DNA from: Thermosynechococcus sp.
Lineage (GTDB): Bacteria > Cyanobacteriota > Cyanobacteriia > Thermosynechococcales > Thermosynechococcaceae
DNA length: 64,000 bases
Assembly: GCF_025999095.1 (NCBI RefSeq)
Contig: NZ_AP024678.1
Span: 1,519,527 to 1,583,526, forward strand
Direction of reading: 5' to 3'
The notes beneath the pieces are model-generated. The model had not been told where the DNA came from, made no database searches, and saw only the letters and a program-made list of their open reading frames with translations. The position numbers and the translations under genes were made by a program. Below, in pieces: positions 26,324 through 35,264 of the stretch; position 1 is the first letter of the stretch; each line of letters begins with the position of its first letter.

Positions 26324-27451
26324 ATGATGAAACGCCTTGCCCATTTACTTGAGCAGACTCTCAAATTCTGCCTTGGCCTTACCCTGGTTTGGTATCTGAA
26401 TAGCAATACACCGGTCTGGGCCGCCGCAGCTCACCATAGTTTTGTCGCAGCTGCAGTAGAGCGGGTTGGCGATGCGGTTGTTCGCATTGATACTGAACGC
26501 ACAATTGTGCACACCCCCGATCCCCTCTTGAGTGATCCCTTCTTTCGCCAATTTTTCCCCGGTTTAGCCTTGCCCCCCCAAGAGGATCGGCTGCGGGGTC
26601 AAGGGTCAGGGTTCATCATTGATCCTAGTGGCATTGTCATGACCAACGCCCATGTGGTGAGTCAAGCCGATACGGTGACAGTGCGCCTCAAGGATGGCCG
26701 AGTCTTTGAGGGGGAAGTGCGCGGCGTGGATGAGGTGTCTGATCTAGCGATTGTCAAACTCAAAGGGGTCACCGAACCATTGCCCACGGCGCCCCTTGGT
26801 GATTCCAGTGAGGTGAAAGTGGGGGATTGGGCGATCGCTGTCGGCAATCCCCTTGGCCTTGATAACACGGTAACATTGGGGATTGTTAGTACACTCCACC
26901 GCTCCAGCGCTCAAGTGGGTATCCCCGATAAGCGCCTTGATTTTATTCAAACGGATGCGGCCATCAACCCCGGCAACTCGGGGGGACCTTTGCTCAATGA
27001 AGCGGGGGAAGTAATTGGCATTAATACCGCCATTCGTGCCGATGCCATGGGGATTGGCTTCGCCATTCCCATCAACAAAGCCAAAGCCCTGCAAGCCCGC
27101 CTGATTCGGGGTGAGAAAATTCAACACGCCTACATTGGCATTCAAATGACCACCTTTACGCCGGCAATGGCTAAGGAAAACAATGCTAACCCCAACTCAC
27201 CGGTGATTCTGCCGGAAGTCAATGGCGTTCTTGTTCTACAGGTGTTGCCCAATACGCCTGCGGCCAAAGCCGGTCTGCGCTGGGGGGATGTGATTACGGC
27301 AGTAGATGGGGAACCCATTACCAGTGCCGAGCAGTTGCAGACTATTGTGGATAGTGCCAGTGTTGGGCAAGTGTTGAATCTCACGATTCAGCGGGGCGAT
27401 CGCGCCCAACGGATTGCAGTGCGGACAGCGGCGTTGCAGGGAGCGGCCTAG
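26324..27451 (+). CDS. HtrA/Deg-family serine protease with PDZ domain
   Basis: 375 residues from ATG 26324 (or 26327); an in-frame TTG at 26255 is unlikely. A basic start and a hydrophobic stretch ([11 protein letters not shown]) form a signal peptide or anchor. The trypsin-like domain has the triad His in TNAHVVSQA, Asp in SDLAIVKL and Ser in [10 protein letters not shown]. One PDZ domain follows with [22 protein letters not shown]. HtrA proteins degrade damaged periplasmic or lumenal proteins; cyanobacteria have HtrA, HhoA and HhoB and I cannot tell which this is. The next gene starts 1 base after the stop. Confidence 0.93.
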   Translation: MMKRLAHLLEQTLKFCLGLTLVWYLNSNTPVWAAAAHHSFVAAAVERVGDAVVRIDTERTIVHTPDPLLSDPFFRQFFPGLALPPQEDRLRGQGSGFIIDPSGIVMTNAHVVSQADTVTVRLKDGRVFEGEVRGVDEVSDLAIVKLKGVTEPLPTAPLGDSSEVKVGDWAIAVGNPLGLDNTVTLGIVSTLHRSSAQVGIPDKRLDFIQTDAAINPGNSGGPLLNEAGEVIGINTAIRADAMGIGFAIPINKAKALQARLIRGEKIQHAYIGIQMTTFTPAMAKENNANPNSPVILPEVNGVLVLQVLPNTPAAKAGLRWGDVITAVDGEPITSAEQLQTIVDSASVGQVLNLTIQRGDRAQRIAVRTAALQGAA

Positions 27452-27452
27452 G

Positions 27453-28715
27453 ATGCGCGCAGGGCTACTGCTGCTCTGGCTCTTTGCCCTTGCTACCCGC
27501 TTTTGGGGGCTGAACCGCTTTCCCACCCTAGTGTTTGATGAGGTCTATTTTGCCCGCTTTGGCCGCCACTATCTTGCAGGTGTGCCTTTCTTTGATGCCC
27601 ATCCCCCTCTGGGAAAATACCTGATTGCCCTGAGCATCTGGCTGGGGGGCGGCTTTCACCCTTGGGGCTATCGCTGGTTGAATGCACTAATGGGATCACT
27701 GATTCCCGTGGCCGTGGCGGTGTTGGCCTATCTCCTGACGCGGCGATCGCGCCTGGCGCTGTTATCGGGAGTTTTCGTTGCCCTCGATGGCCTCTTTTTG
27801 GTGGAATCCCGCTATGCCCTCATCAACATCCCCCTTGTCCTTTTTGGCGTGGTGGCACAGATTCTGTGGCTGTGGGGGTTGCGCCACCAGGGAAAGGCGC
27901 GATCGCTCTGGCTGATGGCCGCAGCTATTGCCTTTGGGGCCTGTGGGGCTGTCAAGTGGAGTGGCTGGGGATTCCTGCTGGGGGTGGGGCTTTTCTGGAT
28001 TGTGCAGCAGAGGTGGCCCCTGGCTGCTGAGGGGCAGACGACCTACCGGTGGTGGCAGATGTGCCTGCTTCTACCCCTGGTCGCCTTTGTGGTTTATACC
28101 CTGCTCTGGCTGCCCCATCTCCAGTTTCATCCCCACCAGGGCCTGCTTGACCTCCATCGCCAAATGTTTAACTTTCACCGCAGTGTTGCCAGTACCGCCC
28201 ATCCCTACTGCTCCCCGTGGTGGTCTTGGCCGCTGTTGCTGCGCCCCATGAGCTACTTTTTTCAGCGAGTGCAAACCCTCAGCGAACCCGTGCCCGTCAT
28301 TGGCCCGCCCCTACCCATGGCAGATACGCCGTGGGTTTATGCCGTTTATGCCCTCTTCAATCCCCCCCTGCTATGGCTAGGTACCCTAGCCACCCTTGCA
28401 CTTTTACCCCTTGGGCTGACCACAACGGCAGGCCGTTTTGTGCTCTTAAACTATGCTGCCAATCTCTTACCGTGGGCAGTTGTAACCCGCTGTGTCTTTC
28501 TTTATCACTACCTCCCCGCTGCCCTCTACAGCTTTATGGCTTTGGCCTTGGTCTGGGCAGCCAGCCACCACTGGGGAAATTGGGCACACTGGGCACGTAT
28601 TGCTGTGTTAGGGGCGGTAGTCGGGGGATTCCTCTACTGGCTTCCCCTCTACTTAGGACTGCCCTTGACGCCTCAAGGCTTTTTCAGGCGGATGTGGTTA
28701 CCGTCTTGGATTTAG
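27453..28715 (+). CDS. Glycosyltransferase family 39 (protein O-mannosyltransferase-like)
   Basis: 420 residues with about ten membrane segments. The first loop has FDEVYFARFGRHYLAGVPFF followed by HPPLGKYLIAL, the PMT/GT39 signature with its catalytic acidic residue. LDGLFLVESRYALINIPL is another family block. GT39 enzymes move a sugar from a polyprenyl carrier to Ser/Thr of exported proteins or to envelope glycans. The ATG at 27453 comes one base after the htrA stop, indicating coupling. The C-terminus ends just before a convergent regulator gene. Acceptor and sugar are unknown. Confidence 0.85.
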   Translation: MRAGLLLLWLFALATRFWGLNRFPTLVFDEVYFARFGRHYLAGVPFFDAHPPLGKYLIALSIWLGGGFHPWGYRWLNALMGSLIPVAVAVLAYLLTRRSRLALLSGVFVALDGLFLVESRYALINIPLVLFGVVAQILWLWGLRHQGKARSLWLMAAAIAFGACGAVKWSGWGFLLGVGLFWIVQQRWPLAAEGQTTYRWWQMCLLLPLVAFVVYTLLWLPHLQFHPHQGLLDLHRQMFNFHRSVASTAHPYCSPWWSWPLLLRPMSYFFQRVQTLSEPVPVIGPPLPMADTPWVYAVYALFNPPLLWLGTLATLALLPLGLTTTAGRFVLLNYAANLLPWAVVTRCVFLYHYLPAALYSFMALALVWAASHHWGNWAHWARIAVLGAVVGGFLYWLPLYLGLPLTPQGFFRRMWLPSWI

Positions 28716-28717
28716 AG

Positions 28718-29080
28718 CTATCCCAAGAGCTGTTTGACGGTGGCAACCAGTTCTGCAGGATCAAAGGGCTTAGTGATGTAGGCATCTACACCCTGTTTTT
28801 TGCCCCAGTGAATATCAAATTCTTCACTTTTGGTAGTACACATAATCACTGGCACCTTTTGGGAAGCCGCTTCTCCCTTAATCCAGCGGCAGAGTTCGTA
28901 ACCATTCATGCGCGGCATCACCACATCGAGAATCACTAAGTCGGGACATTGAGCTTTAATTTTTTCCTGAGCTTCGATGCCATCCTCTGCTTCCACAACA
29001 TCGTAGCTCTGCGCCTTCATCAGCTCAACAATCATTGCCCGCAGGGTGGGACTGTCATCAACAACCATAATTGTGGCCAT
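28718..29080 (-). CDS. CheY-like single-domain response regulator
   Basis: 120 residues, only a receiver domain: the acidic pair in VVDDSPTLR, the phosphorylated Asp in LVILDVVMPRMNGYELC, conserved Thr in IMCTTKSEE, and Lys in DAYITKPFDP. No output domain. The start is the ATG at 29080; the frame extends upstream to 29161 without family resemblance. It resembles PilH/TaxP-type regulators of phototaxis and type IV pili, but no chemotaxis genes are nearby, so its pathway is unassigned. The 9-mer GCAAACAAC-type repeat lies just upstream. Confidence 0.88.
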   Translation of the reverse strand: MATIMVVDDSPTLRAMIVELMKAQSYDVVEAEDGIEAQEKIKAQCPDLVILDVVMPRMNGYELCRWIKGEAASQKVPVIMCTTKSEEFDIHWGKKQGVDAYITKPFDPAELVATVKQLLG

Positions 29081-29206
29081 AGAAGTTTTGCCTGATGCCG
29101 CAAACAACGCAAACAATATGCTGACTATTATGCATGAGTATTGGGCAATAGAACAGCCCATGATACTGCCTATGCTCTAAGCTACCCATTTCAGGTCTGA
29201 AACTTA

Positions 29207-30046
29207 TCAGGGTTGGAAAAGTGCCCGCAGTTCTCGGCCAAAGTCCGCCACTGTGCGGGGCAGGGGGCGCCCTTGTCGCCAGGGGGCGGGCAATTGTTGC
29301 CAAAGAGCAAGGAGGGTGGGGGTTCCCAGTTCAGGCGCAAGGTCAGACCACTGTTGAAAGACCTGCTGGGCGCGATCGCTCACCGCCACACGACCATTGA
29401 CGAGAATCATAATCGAGTCTGCCCAGTCGTAGGCAAAATCCAGATCATGGGTGGCAATCATAATGGTTGTCCCCTGTTGGTGAATTTTCCCTAGGACTTC
29501 TCGCAACTGCTGCCGCTGCTGATAGTCGAGGTAGGTGGTGGGTTCATCCAGGAGCAACAGCCTGGGTGCCAAGGCCATCACCCCTGCCAGAGCTACCCGT
29601 CGTTTTTGCCCCAAGCTCAAATGATGCAATGGACGATCAGCGAGATCGACTAAATCAAACTCCTGCAAGGTTTGGTAGAGGCGAGCTTCCACGGCGGGGG
29701 GGCTAAGACCCAAATTGCACAGCCCATAGGAGATGTCCTCGGCTACGGTTGCTGCCACCAACTGTTGTTCCGGATCTTGAAAGGCTAAGCCAATCCGTTG
29801 CCGCCACTGCCGCAGTTTTTCCGGTTGATGAACCAGGCGTTGTCCCTGCCAGTAAATTTCGCCGCGATCGCGCCGGTAGAGGGCCGCAGCCAAATAAAAG
29901 AGGGTGGATTTCCCTGAGCCATTCAGGCCCAAAAGGGCAACTTTCCGTCCTGCCTCTAGGGTAAAGGAGCAGTCCCGCAGAACCGGTTCAGGGGTATTGG
30001 GATAGCGAAACTCAACCTGATGAAATTCCAATAGGGGGACAGACAT
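29207..30046 (-). CDS. cbiO: Cobalt ECF transporter ATP-binding protein
   Basis: 279 residues. Walker A GLNGSGKST, Q-loop LAFQDPEQQLVAATV, signature LSLGQKRRVAL, Walker B LLLLDEPTTYL and the switch histidine in IATHDLDF are all present. The QDPxxQ sequence is typical of energy-coupling-factor ATPases. It powers the CbiMNQ cobalt importer. Last gene of the minus-strand run cbiM-cbiN-cbiQ-cbiO, one base after cbiQ's stop. Confidence 0.95.
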   Translation of the reverse strand: MSVPLLEFHQVEFRYPNTPEPVLRDCSFTLEAGRKVALLGLNGSGKSTLFYLAAALYRRDRGEIYWQGQRLVHQPEKLRQWRQRIGLAFQDPEQQLVAATVAEDISYGLCNLGLSPPAVEARLYQTLQEFDLVDLADRPLHHLSLGQKRRVALAGVMALAPRLLLLDEPTTYLDYQQRQQLREVLGKIHQQGTTIMIATHDLDFAYDWADSIMILVNGRVAVSDRAQQVFQQWSDLAPELGTPTLLALWQQLPAPWRQGRPLPRTVADFGRELRALFQP

Positions 30047-30047
30047 C

Positions 30048-30839
30048 TTAGACCATCACGGTGTTTAGCAGGAGCAGGGCACTGCCACCAATGAGGGCTT
30101 CGAGGCCATACCGCTGGGAATAGGTATAGGTGCAGGGGCGCAACACTCGAAACTGCCCTTGAAAGCCCCGACTGACCAAAGCAAGCTGAATGGCTTGATA
30201 GCGATGCAGCGATTGTTGCAGAAGCTGAGCTGCTAAGAGACTGACACTGAACAGCCAGCGCGATCGCCGTTGATAGCCTCCCCGCGCCCGCTGCGCCAAC
30301 TGCAGCGTGAAGGCAGTTTCGAGCAGGGTGAAGATATAGCGGTACATCAGCATCAAGACATCGAGGACGAAAGCGGGAACGCCCCAGCGCTCAGCCACTG
30401 CCAACAGTGCTGGGAAGGGAGTCGTCAATAAAATCAATAGTAAACAGGTGCTGGCAACAATTGTCCGCAGTCCTACCGTTAAGCCTTGGTGCAATTTCTC
30501 GGCACTAATAAAAAGCGACCAGCCCATTAGGGAGATGTCACTAAGCACCACTTGCCCCGAAGCCCTTAAAGTCTCCGTCGGGATGATTTGCACCACTAAC
30601 CCTGGCAAACTCACTAGCCAAAACACAGCCACTGGAGCTAAGAGGGTGAAGTAAACCCGCCACGGAATGCGGGCATAGCCAAGAATCCAAAGGCTAAGCC
30701 ATAGCCAAAGCAAGCTCTGGATAAGGGGGCGAGCAAAAAATGTAAATAACAGGCTGGCGATCGCAAAAATCAGCTTTTGTTCGGGGTGCAGATGCCGCAG
30801 ACCATTGGTGTAGGCGTAGGTATCGAGGTGATGGTGCAT
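30048..30839 (-). CDS. cbiQ: Cobalt ECF transporter transmembrane component
   Basis: 263 residues with about five membrane helices and the T-component coupling motifs, seen as LQLAQRARGGYQ and LALVSRGFQGQFR, which dock on the ATPase. The gene immediately follows cbiN and precedes cbiO. The family transfers energy from CbiO to the substrate-capture unit CbiMN. Confidence 0.95.
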   Translation of the reverse strand: MHHHLDTYAYTNGLRHLHPEQKLIFAIASLLFTFFARPLIQSLLWLWLSLWILGYARIPWRVYFTLLAPVAVFWLVSLPGLVVQIIPTETLRASGQVVLSDISLMGWSLFISAEKLHQGLTVGLRTIVASTCLLLILLTTPFPALLAVAERWGVPAFVLDVLMLMYRYIFTLLETAFTLQLAQRARGGYQRRSRWLFSVSLLAAQLLQQSLHRYQAIQLALVSRGFQGQFRVLRPCTYTYSQRYGLEALIGGSALLLLNTVMV

Positions 30840-31145
30840 TCACGCCCTAGGATCCTTAGAATGTCGAGGGGTTGCTGAACGGGCGTGGTACTGACCGGCA
30901 ATAAAGCCGATGACCCCCGCCCCTAGGGCTGCTTGTACCGCAAATAGGAGCGATTCCACTTCACTACTGGGCGGCTCAAAAAGGGGTTTTGCCCACGGCT
31001 GAAAGTCTGGCGCCACCTCCTGAATCAAGTCCTGCGCTTGGGCATCGGCACCTTCAAAATTCCCCTTGACGAAAAGTAAAGGAAAGATGCCCAGGGCAAC
31101 GGTTCCTGCTCCGAGTAGGAGGGCCGCTATTTTTTTATTCATCAA
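30840..31145 (-). CDS. cbiN: Cobalt ECF transporter accessory protein
   Basis: 101 residues with an N-terminal and a C-terminal hydrophobic helix flanking a periplasmic loop carrying GNFEGADAQAQDLIQEVAPD, the CbiN hallmark. CbiN loads cobalt into CbiM. Its presence supports cobalt over nickel as the substrate. cbiQ starts on the base after this stop. Confidence 0.95.
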   Translation of the reverse strand: MMNKKIAALLLGAGTVALGIFPLLFVKGNFEGADAQAQDLIQEVAPDFQPWAKPLFEPPSSEVESLLFAVQAALGAGVIGFIAGQYHARSATPRHSKDPRA

Positions 31146-31251
31146 AAACCTCCACCATCTTTCTGCTGCACAGCCTCGAGTGCCAGTTTTTACCAGTTTT
31201 TAAGATCAAACGTCCCAGAAATAACCATCCTTCAGTAGCCAGTAGAGTCCT

Positions 31252-32046
31252 TTAGGGCAACTCTTCCTCAGGCAAGAGTCTTAAGGCCTGCAGTTCTGCA
31301 ACACAGTAGGTCGTCAACCAGTGCCACACCAAGACCGTCAGCAGCCCTTCACTGATGGCGAGGGGAATCTGTGTGACTGCAAAGAGGGTGCCAAATTTGG
31401 CAAAGGAAGTGGCCACGCCACCCCCGCTGTCGGGAAAGGCCAAGGCCAATTGGAAAGACGTCAAGGTGTAGCTACCTACATTGCTAATGAAGCTAGCCCA
31501 AAACAGAGCGATCGCCGGCTTTGCTTTCAAACGAGACGCGCCGCAGTAGGTAAGCCAAGCCAACCACGGTCCTACGACAGCCATCGAAAAGGCATTGGCT
31601 CCCAGTGTCGTCAATCCACCATGGGCAATGAGGAGGGCTTGAAAGAGCAACACCAGTGTCCCCAATACTGCCATCAAGGGAGGCCGAAAAAGAACCGCCC
31701 CAAGGGCAATCCCCATGGGATGGGAACAGCTGCCAGTCACCGAGGGAATCTTCAAAGAAGAGACAACAAAGGCATAGGCGCCTGCCAAGGCAACCAGTAG
31801 GGTGGATTCGGGGTGTTGTTTGATCTGTTGCTGCAATGACCACAGTCCCCATGCCAAGAAGGGGAGAAAGGCCAGCCACCAACCCACAGCCCACCCTAAG
31901 GGCAAAAAGCCCTCGCTGATGTGCATGGCCAAGGCGGGATTAGGACTCGCTACCACGAGGTATGTAGTCAGAAGGGCGATCGCCCCCAGGGACGCATATC
32001 GCTTTGCTTGACTACGTTGGACCATATTACTAGACATAGCCTCCAA
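31252..32046 (-). CDS. cbiM: Cobalt ECF transporter substrate-capture protein
   Basis: 264 residues. After about 40 residues with a signal-like hydrophobic stretch ending NPALA comes MHISEGFLP. In CbiM/NikM the Met-His at the mature N-terminus binds the metal, so cleavage after ALA is expected. The rest has about seven helices and GSCSHPMGIALGAVLF. Starts at codons 1, 4 or 8 are all possible. It heads the operon. I looked for a cobalamin riboswitch upstream (32047-32260) and did not see its core sequences. Confidence 0.94.
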   Translation of the reverse strand: MEAMSSNMVQRSQAKRYASLGAIALLTTYLVVASPNPALAMHISEGFLPLGWAVGWWLAFLPFLAWGLWSLQQQIKQHPESTLLVALAGAYAFVVSSLKIPSVTGSCSHPMGIALGAVLFRPPLMAVLGTLVLLFQALLIAHGGLTTLGANAFSMAVVGPWLAWLTYCGASRLKAKPAIALFWASFISNVGSYTLTSFQLALAFPDSGGGVATSFAKFGTLFAVTQIPLAISEGLLTVLVWHWLTTYCVAELQALRLLPEEELP

Positions 32047-32176
32047 TCCAAGTAGCTCCCATCTTAGGGGTCAACCGATTGCCTGACTATCCCTAGTGGG
32101 GGCTTCAACGGATAAGGAAAACAGCCACCCATAGCTCAAGAATTGATTGGTAGCCAGATCTCAAAGCTGAAATATG

Positions 32177-32236
32177 CATAGACTTTGATGTAGTCGGTAT
32201 AACAAAATAGAAGTCTAATGGGATTATTAAATCCAT
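32177..32236 (+). promoter_or_regulatory. Cluster of inverted repeats upstream of the SepF-like gene
   Basis: GACTT (32181-32185) pairs with AAGTC (32211-32215). GGATT and AATCC flank ATTA at 32221-32234. TCAAAG (32161-32166) is inverted as CTTTGA (about 32183-32188). The area lies between divergent cbiM and the SepF-like gene and could serve either. Individual repeats are short and partly expected by chance. Confidence 0.3.
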
Positions 32237-32269
32237 AGGTACAGTTGCTATGTTCCCAAGGGGGGTGTC

Positions 32270-32575
32270 ATGAGTGAACTAACTGCCTTTAGTCATTCCT
32301 TGAGCAGCGGTTATGAAGTAGTGGTGATCAAGCCGCAGTCCCTCAGTGATACCACCTTGATTGTGCAAGCGCTGCGGGCGGACAAGGCAGTGATTCTCAA
32401 TCTGGAGCACCTTGATGTGGCTGAGGCACAGCGCATTTCCGATTTTGCCGCGGGTAGCACCTATGCCATCAATGGCCATCAATCGCGCCTTGGGGATGGC
32501 GTCTTTCTCTTTACCCCCAACGTGATTAATATCCAGGAACGCACAGCAACACCGACACCCGCCGGACTGGTCTGA
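32270..32575 (+). CDS. Minimal SepF-like protein
   Basis: Only 101 residues, but nearly all match the SepF core (DUF552): VVVIKPQSLSDTTLIVQAL, KAVILNLEHLDVAEAQRISD, AAGSTYAINGHQSRLGDGVF and LFTPNVINI. SepF tethers FtsZ to the membrane. Normal SepF is 150-200 residues with an N-terminal membrane-binding helix and linker; both are absent here. A full-length SepF (cdv2) should exist elsewhere in a cyanobacterium, so this is probably a paralogue that could pair with it. ATG follows AAGGGGGG. The next gene starts 9 bases after the stop. Confidence 0.82.
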   Translation: MSELTAFSHSLSSGYEVVVIKPQSLSDTTLIVQALRADKAVILNLEHLDVAEAQRISDFAAGSTYAINGHQSRLGDGVFLFTPNVINIQERTATPTPAGLV

Positions 32576-32584
32576 GCAAAGCTG

Positions 32585-32974
32585 TTGATGAACCCTGAGG
32601 ATCTGCTCACCGTCAGCGAGTGTCAAGAGATTGATCAACTGCTTTTGCCCGCAGCAGATCGCTTTGCGATTCGAGTGGCGGTCTATGCCCAGCGCTATCT
32701 GCGTACCAAGGCTGAAGGGAAACCCCTCGAAGACCTGACAGAAGCTCAAGTGTATGAACTCATTGCCGCCGATCCGCGGTTGCAAGTGGAGGAAGCACGC
32801 CAGGGGGGATTTATGACCTGGTATGGCCAAATTCTCGTCAGTGCCCTCAAGCAACTACGGCAAATAGCTGAAAGGGAGAAGGTGCCTATTGCCGAGCTAA
32901 CCATTCCCCAGATTAGTCGCTGGTTTGAGCAGCAGTGTCAGGCACGCTTGCGATCGTCCCCGCCGTTACCTTAA
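32585..32974 (+). CDS. Conserved hypothetical protein
   Basis: 129 residues, helix-rich and polar, without membrane segments or signal peptide. No family recognised. It appears to follow the SepF-like gene in one transcript. ATG codons at 32585 and 32588 are both possible. Its C-terminus overlaps the convergent recF end by 62 bp. Confidence 0.6.
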   Translation: MMNPEDLLTVSECQEIDQLLLPAADRFAIRVAVYAQRYLRTKAEGKPLEDLTEAQVYELIAADPRLQVEEARQGGFMTWYGQILVSALKQLRQIAEREKVPIAELTIPQISRWFEQQCQARLRSSPPLP

Positions 32975-34052
32975 GAATTTGCGCCTGCTTGCGCCAAGGG
33001 GTTGCGAACGGGGCAAGGTGGGTGGTGGTAATCAGGGTTTGGTGGCGATCGCCCATCACCTCCAGCAAGATTCCCTGTCGCTGCAAATCCAGTTCGGCAA
33101 GAACATCGTCCAGGAGCAAGAGGGGCACATCCCCCACTACCCGTTCCAGCAGTTCCAGTTCTGCCAACTTCAGTGCCAATACCAGTGTGCGCTGTTGACC
33201 TTGGGAAGTAAATTGGCGAGCCTGTTGCCCGTTGAGCCAAAAGCCGACATCGTCACGGTGGGGACCCACAAGGCTGGTTTTTTGCAATCGTTCAATCGGA
33301 CGTCGCATCGCCAAAGCCTCATAAAAGGCGGCAGCAATGGCTTCAGAGGTGCCAGCGCCAAGGGGCACATGGCTTTCATAGGTCAAGGTCAAAACCTCGC
33401 GATCGCCACTCAGCACACCCTGCCAATGGTGTGCCAAGGGCCCTAAGCGCTCAATCAGTCGCTGTCGGCGTCGGATGATGCGGGTGCCATAGATCACCAA
33501 CTGCTGATTCCAGGCTTGCCAGAGGGCTTCATCCCACGGTTGACTGTCAGCCTGTTTGAGGAGCGCATTCCGTTGGCGCAGGGCTTTTTGGTAGGTTTGC
33601 AGGAGCTGGCTATAGAGGGGTTCTAGTTGTACCAAAATCCGATCTAACCAGTGGCGGCGAATGGCCGGTGTGCCCCGCACCAGTTCCAAATCCAAGCAGG
33701 AAAATTCCACGACATTGAGTTGACCCAGAAATTCCGCAGTGCGCTTGACCGTACAGCCGTTGACCCGTAGGACACGACCTGAGAGGGGGCGCAAGCTCAC
33801 CGCCAGATCAACGGGGATGCCTTGGCGCTCAAGGGTGGCTTCAATTTGGGCGCTCTCTTGTCCCTGCTGAATCAGGTCGCGATCCCGATGGGTGCGATGG
33901 GATTGCAATGTGGCCAGCCACTCCACAGCCTCCAGCAGATTAGACTTGCCCTGGGCATTGTCCCCCACGACGATGGTTTTCGGCGCAGCAAACCTGATCC
34001 ATGCATCACTGTAGTTACGGAAGTGGCGCAGATGGAGTGATTGAAGAAACAC
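32913..34052 (-). CDS. recF: DNA replication and repair protein RecF
   Basis: 379 residues. Start LQSLHLRHFRNYSDA is typical, Walker A is GDNAQGKSNLLEA, the signature region is SQGQQRTLVLALKLAELELL, and Walker B is LLLLDDVLAELDL. RecF is an SMC/ABC-like ATPase that loads RecA at single-stranded gaps with RecO and RecR. It is not next to dnaN or gyrB as in many bacteria; instead a DUF427 gene lies 10 bp upstream on the same strand. Confidence 0.95.
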   Translation of the reverse strand: MFLQSLHLRHFRNYSDAWIRFAAPKTIVVGDNAQGKSNLLEAVEWLATLQSHRTHRDRDLIQQGQESAQIEATLERQGIPVDLAVSLRPLSGRVLRVNGCTVKRTAEFLGQLNVVEFSCLDLELVRGTPAIRRHWLDRILVQLEPLYSQLLQTYQKALRQRNALLKQADSQPWDEALWQAWNQQLVIYGTRIIRRRQRLIERLGPLAHHWQGVLSGDREVLTLTYESHVPLGAGTSEAIAAAFYEALAMRRPIERLQKTSLVGPHRDDVGFWLNGQQARQFTSQGQQRTLVLALKLAELELLERVVGDVPLLLLDDVLAELDLQRQGILLEVMGDRHQTLITTTHLAPFATPWRKQAQILKVTAGTIASVPDTAAQTSD

Positions 34053-34062
34053 TTAGCAGCCC

Positions 34063-34545
34063 TTACCAAGCCCACGTTCCCGGTGCCCCCTTAAATGGGC
34101 CAACAATCTCCGGAGTGATCCAGCCACCATAGAAGGCCCCCGGCTGCGGAATCACCACCACACCATCCACGGTGCATTCATCCATCAAAGCAGCATAGAA
34201 GGCAATGTAGTGGCGGATCGGCGCAAAGGCAGGGGTGGGTTTCGGGTAGAACCAGGCCGCATTAGCCGCCTGGCGATCGCCCACCTTGACGTGGTAGTAG
34301 GCTCCTTGTCCTTTCCATTCACAAAAAGTTTGCCGTGCCGAGGGCACCAGATACTGCAACTGTACATCCTCTGGCGGAAAGTAATACACCGGGGGGTGAC
34401 TGGTTTCAAGGACCCGCTGTCCCCGCCGGGTGTCGGCAATCACCACGCCATTAAAGACCACCCGCAGGTGTTTTGCCGTGGGTTCCACACGGGGTGGACG
34501 GGGATAGTCCCAAACTGATTCTTGGCCAGGGGGAATCCGTTGCAT
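34063..34545 (-). CDS. DUF427 domain protein
   Basis: 160 residues with the DUF427 pattern: VVFNGVVIADTRRGQRVLETSHPPVYYFP, CEWKGQGAYYHV and the C-terminal IVGPFKGAPGTWAW (fragments). The family is small, beta-rich and biochemically uncharacterised. recF starts 10 bp after its stop, so co-transcription is likely. The start ATG at 34545 has no in-frame competitor. Confidence 0.85.
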   Translation of the reverse strand: MQRIPPGQESVWDYPRPPRVEPTAKHLRVVFNGVVIADTRRGQRVLETSHPPVYYFPPEDVQLQYLVPSARQTFCEWKGQGAYYHVKVGDRQAANAAWFYPKPTPAFAPIRHYIAFYAALMDECTVDGVVVIPQPGAFYGGWITPEIVGPFKGAPGTWAW

Positions 34546-34603
34546 GGGGTCTCAGCTCCTGAACATCCTGCTTTGACAGTAACCGTTATCGCTCAAATAT
34601 CGC

Positions 34604-35257
34604 TCAAAGCTGGGAACTGGTTTGTTGCTCCACCAAGCCCTGTTCAATTGCCAGGCGCACCAGCTCAGCCCGATTGTGAACTGCTGTTTTTTGAAAAAGG
34701 CTACTGACGTGCTTTTCAATCGTTCGCGCGCTCAAGTGCAGGCGATCGCCAATCTGGGCATTGGAGAGTCCCGCCACCAGCAAAGCCAAAACGTCCTTTT
34801 CCCGCGGCGTCAGATCCACCCTAACGCGTTGGCTTTTCGGGACAGAGAAAGGCTGCTGTCGCCGCTGCCACTCCATTTGTACCAGTTGGGCCCGATCGAG
34901 TAGGTTGCGCACCACCGCTGCCAACTCATTGAGGTCAAAGGGCTTGGCCAGATAGACATCGCCGCCGGTACGATAGGCACGAATTCGCTCCTCCAGTTCC
35001 GTGCGCGCCGTTAGGTAAATCACTGGCAGTAAGCGTAATGCGGGATGCTGGCGGACCTGCCGCACCAACTCATAGCCATTCATATTGGGCATGGCAATAT
35101 CCGTAATCAGCAGGTGAGGTTGATAGCGATGGATCATTTCCAACGCTTGGGCACCCTCTCCCGCCGTCAGGCAACAGTACCCTTCGGATTCCAAAAAGCG
35201 ACTCACCGACAAGCGGATGCCGGGATCATCGTCGGCAATGAGTACCGTAAGGGACAT
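34604..35257 (-). CDS. NarL/LuxR-type two-component response regulator
   Basis: 217 residues: a receiver domain (IADDDPGI, phospho-Asp in LLITDIAMPNMNGYEL, Lys in VYLAKPFD) and a LuxR-type helix-turn-helix (LTPREKDVLALLVAGLSNAQIG, LSARTIEKHVSSLF). It should bind DNA after phosphorylation. It resembles the Ycf29-type regulators of cyanobacteria and red-algal plastids, but I assign that only tentatively. No partner histidine kinase is adjacent. Confidence 0.9.
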   Translation of the reverse strand: MSLTVLIADDDPGIRLSVSRFLESEGYCCLTAGEGAQALEMIHRYQPHLLITDIAMPNMNGYELVRQVRQHPALRLLPVIYLTARTELEERIRAYRTGGDVYLAKPFDLNELAAVVRNLLDRAQLVQMEWQRRQQPFSVPKSQRVRVDLTPREKDVLALLVAGLSNAQIGDRLHLSARTIEKHVSSLFQKTAVHNRAELVRLAIEQGLVEQQTSSQL

Positions 35258-35264
35258 AGGAAAT

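Noticed and set aside
32047-32260. Cobalamin riboswitch upstream of cbiM
   Set aside because: The conserved core sequences were not found on the minus strand.
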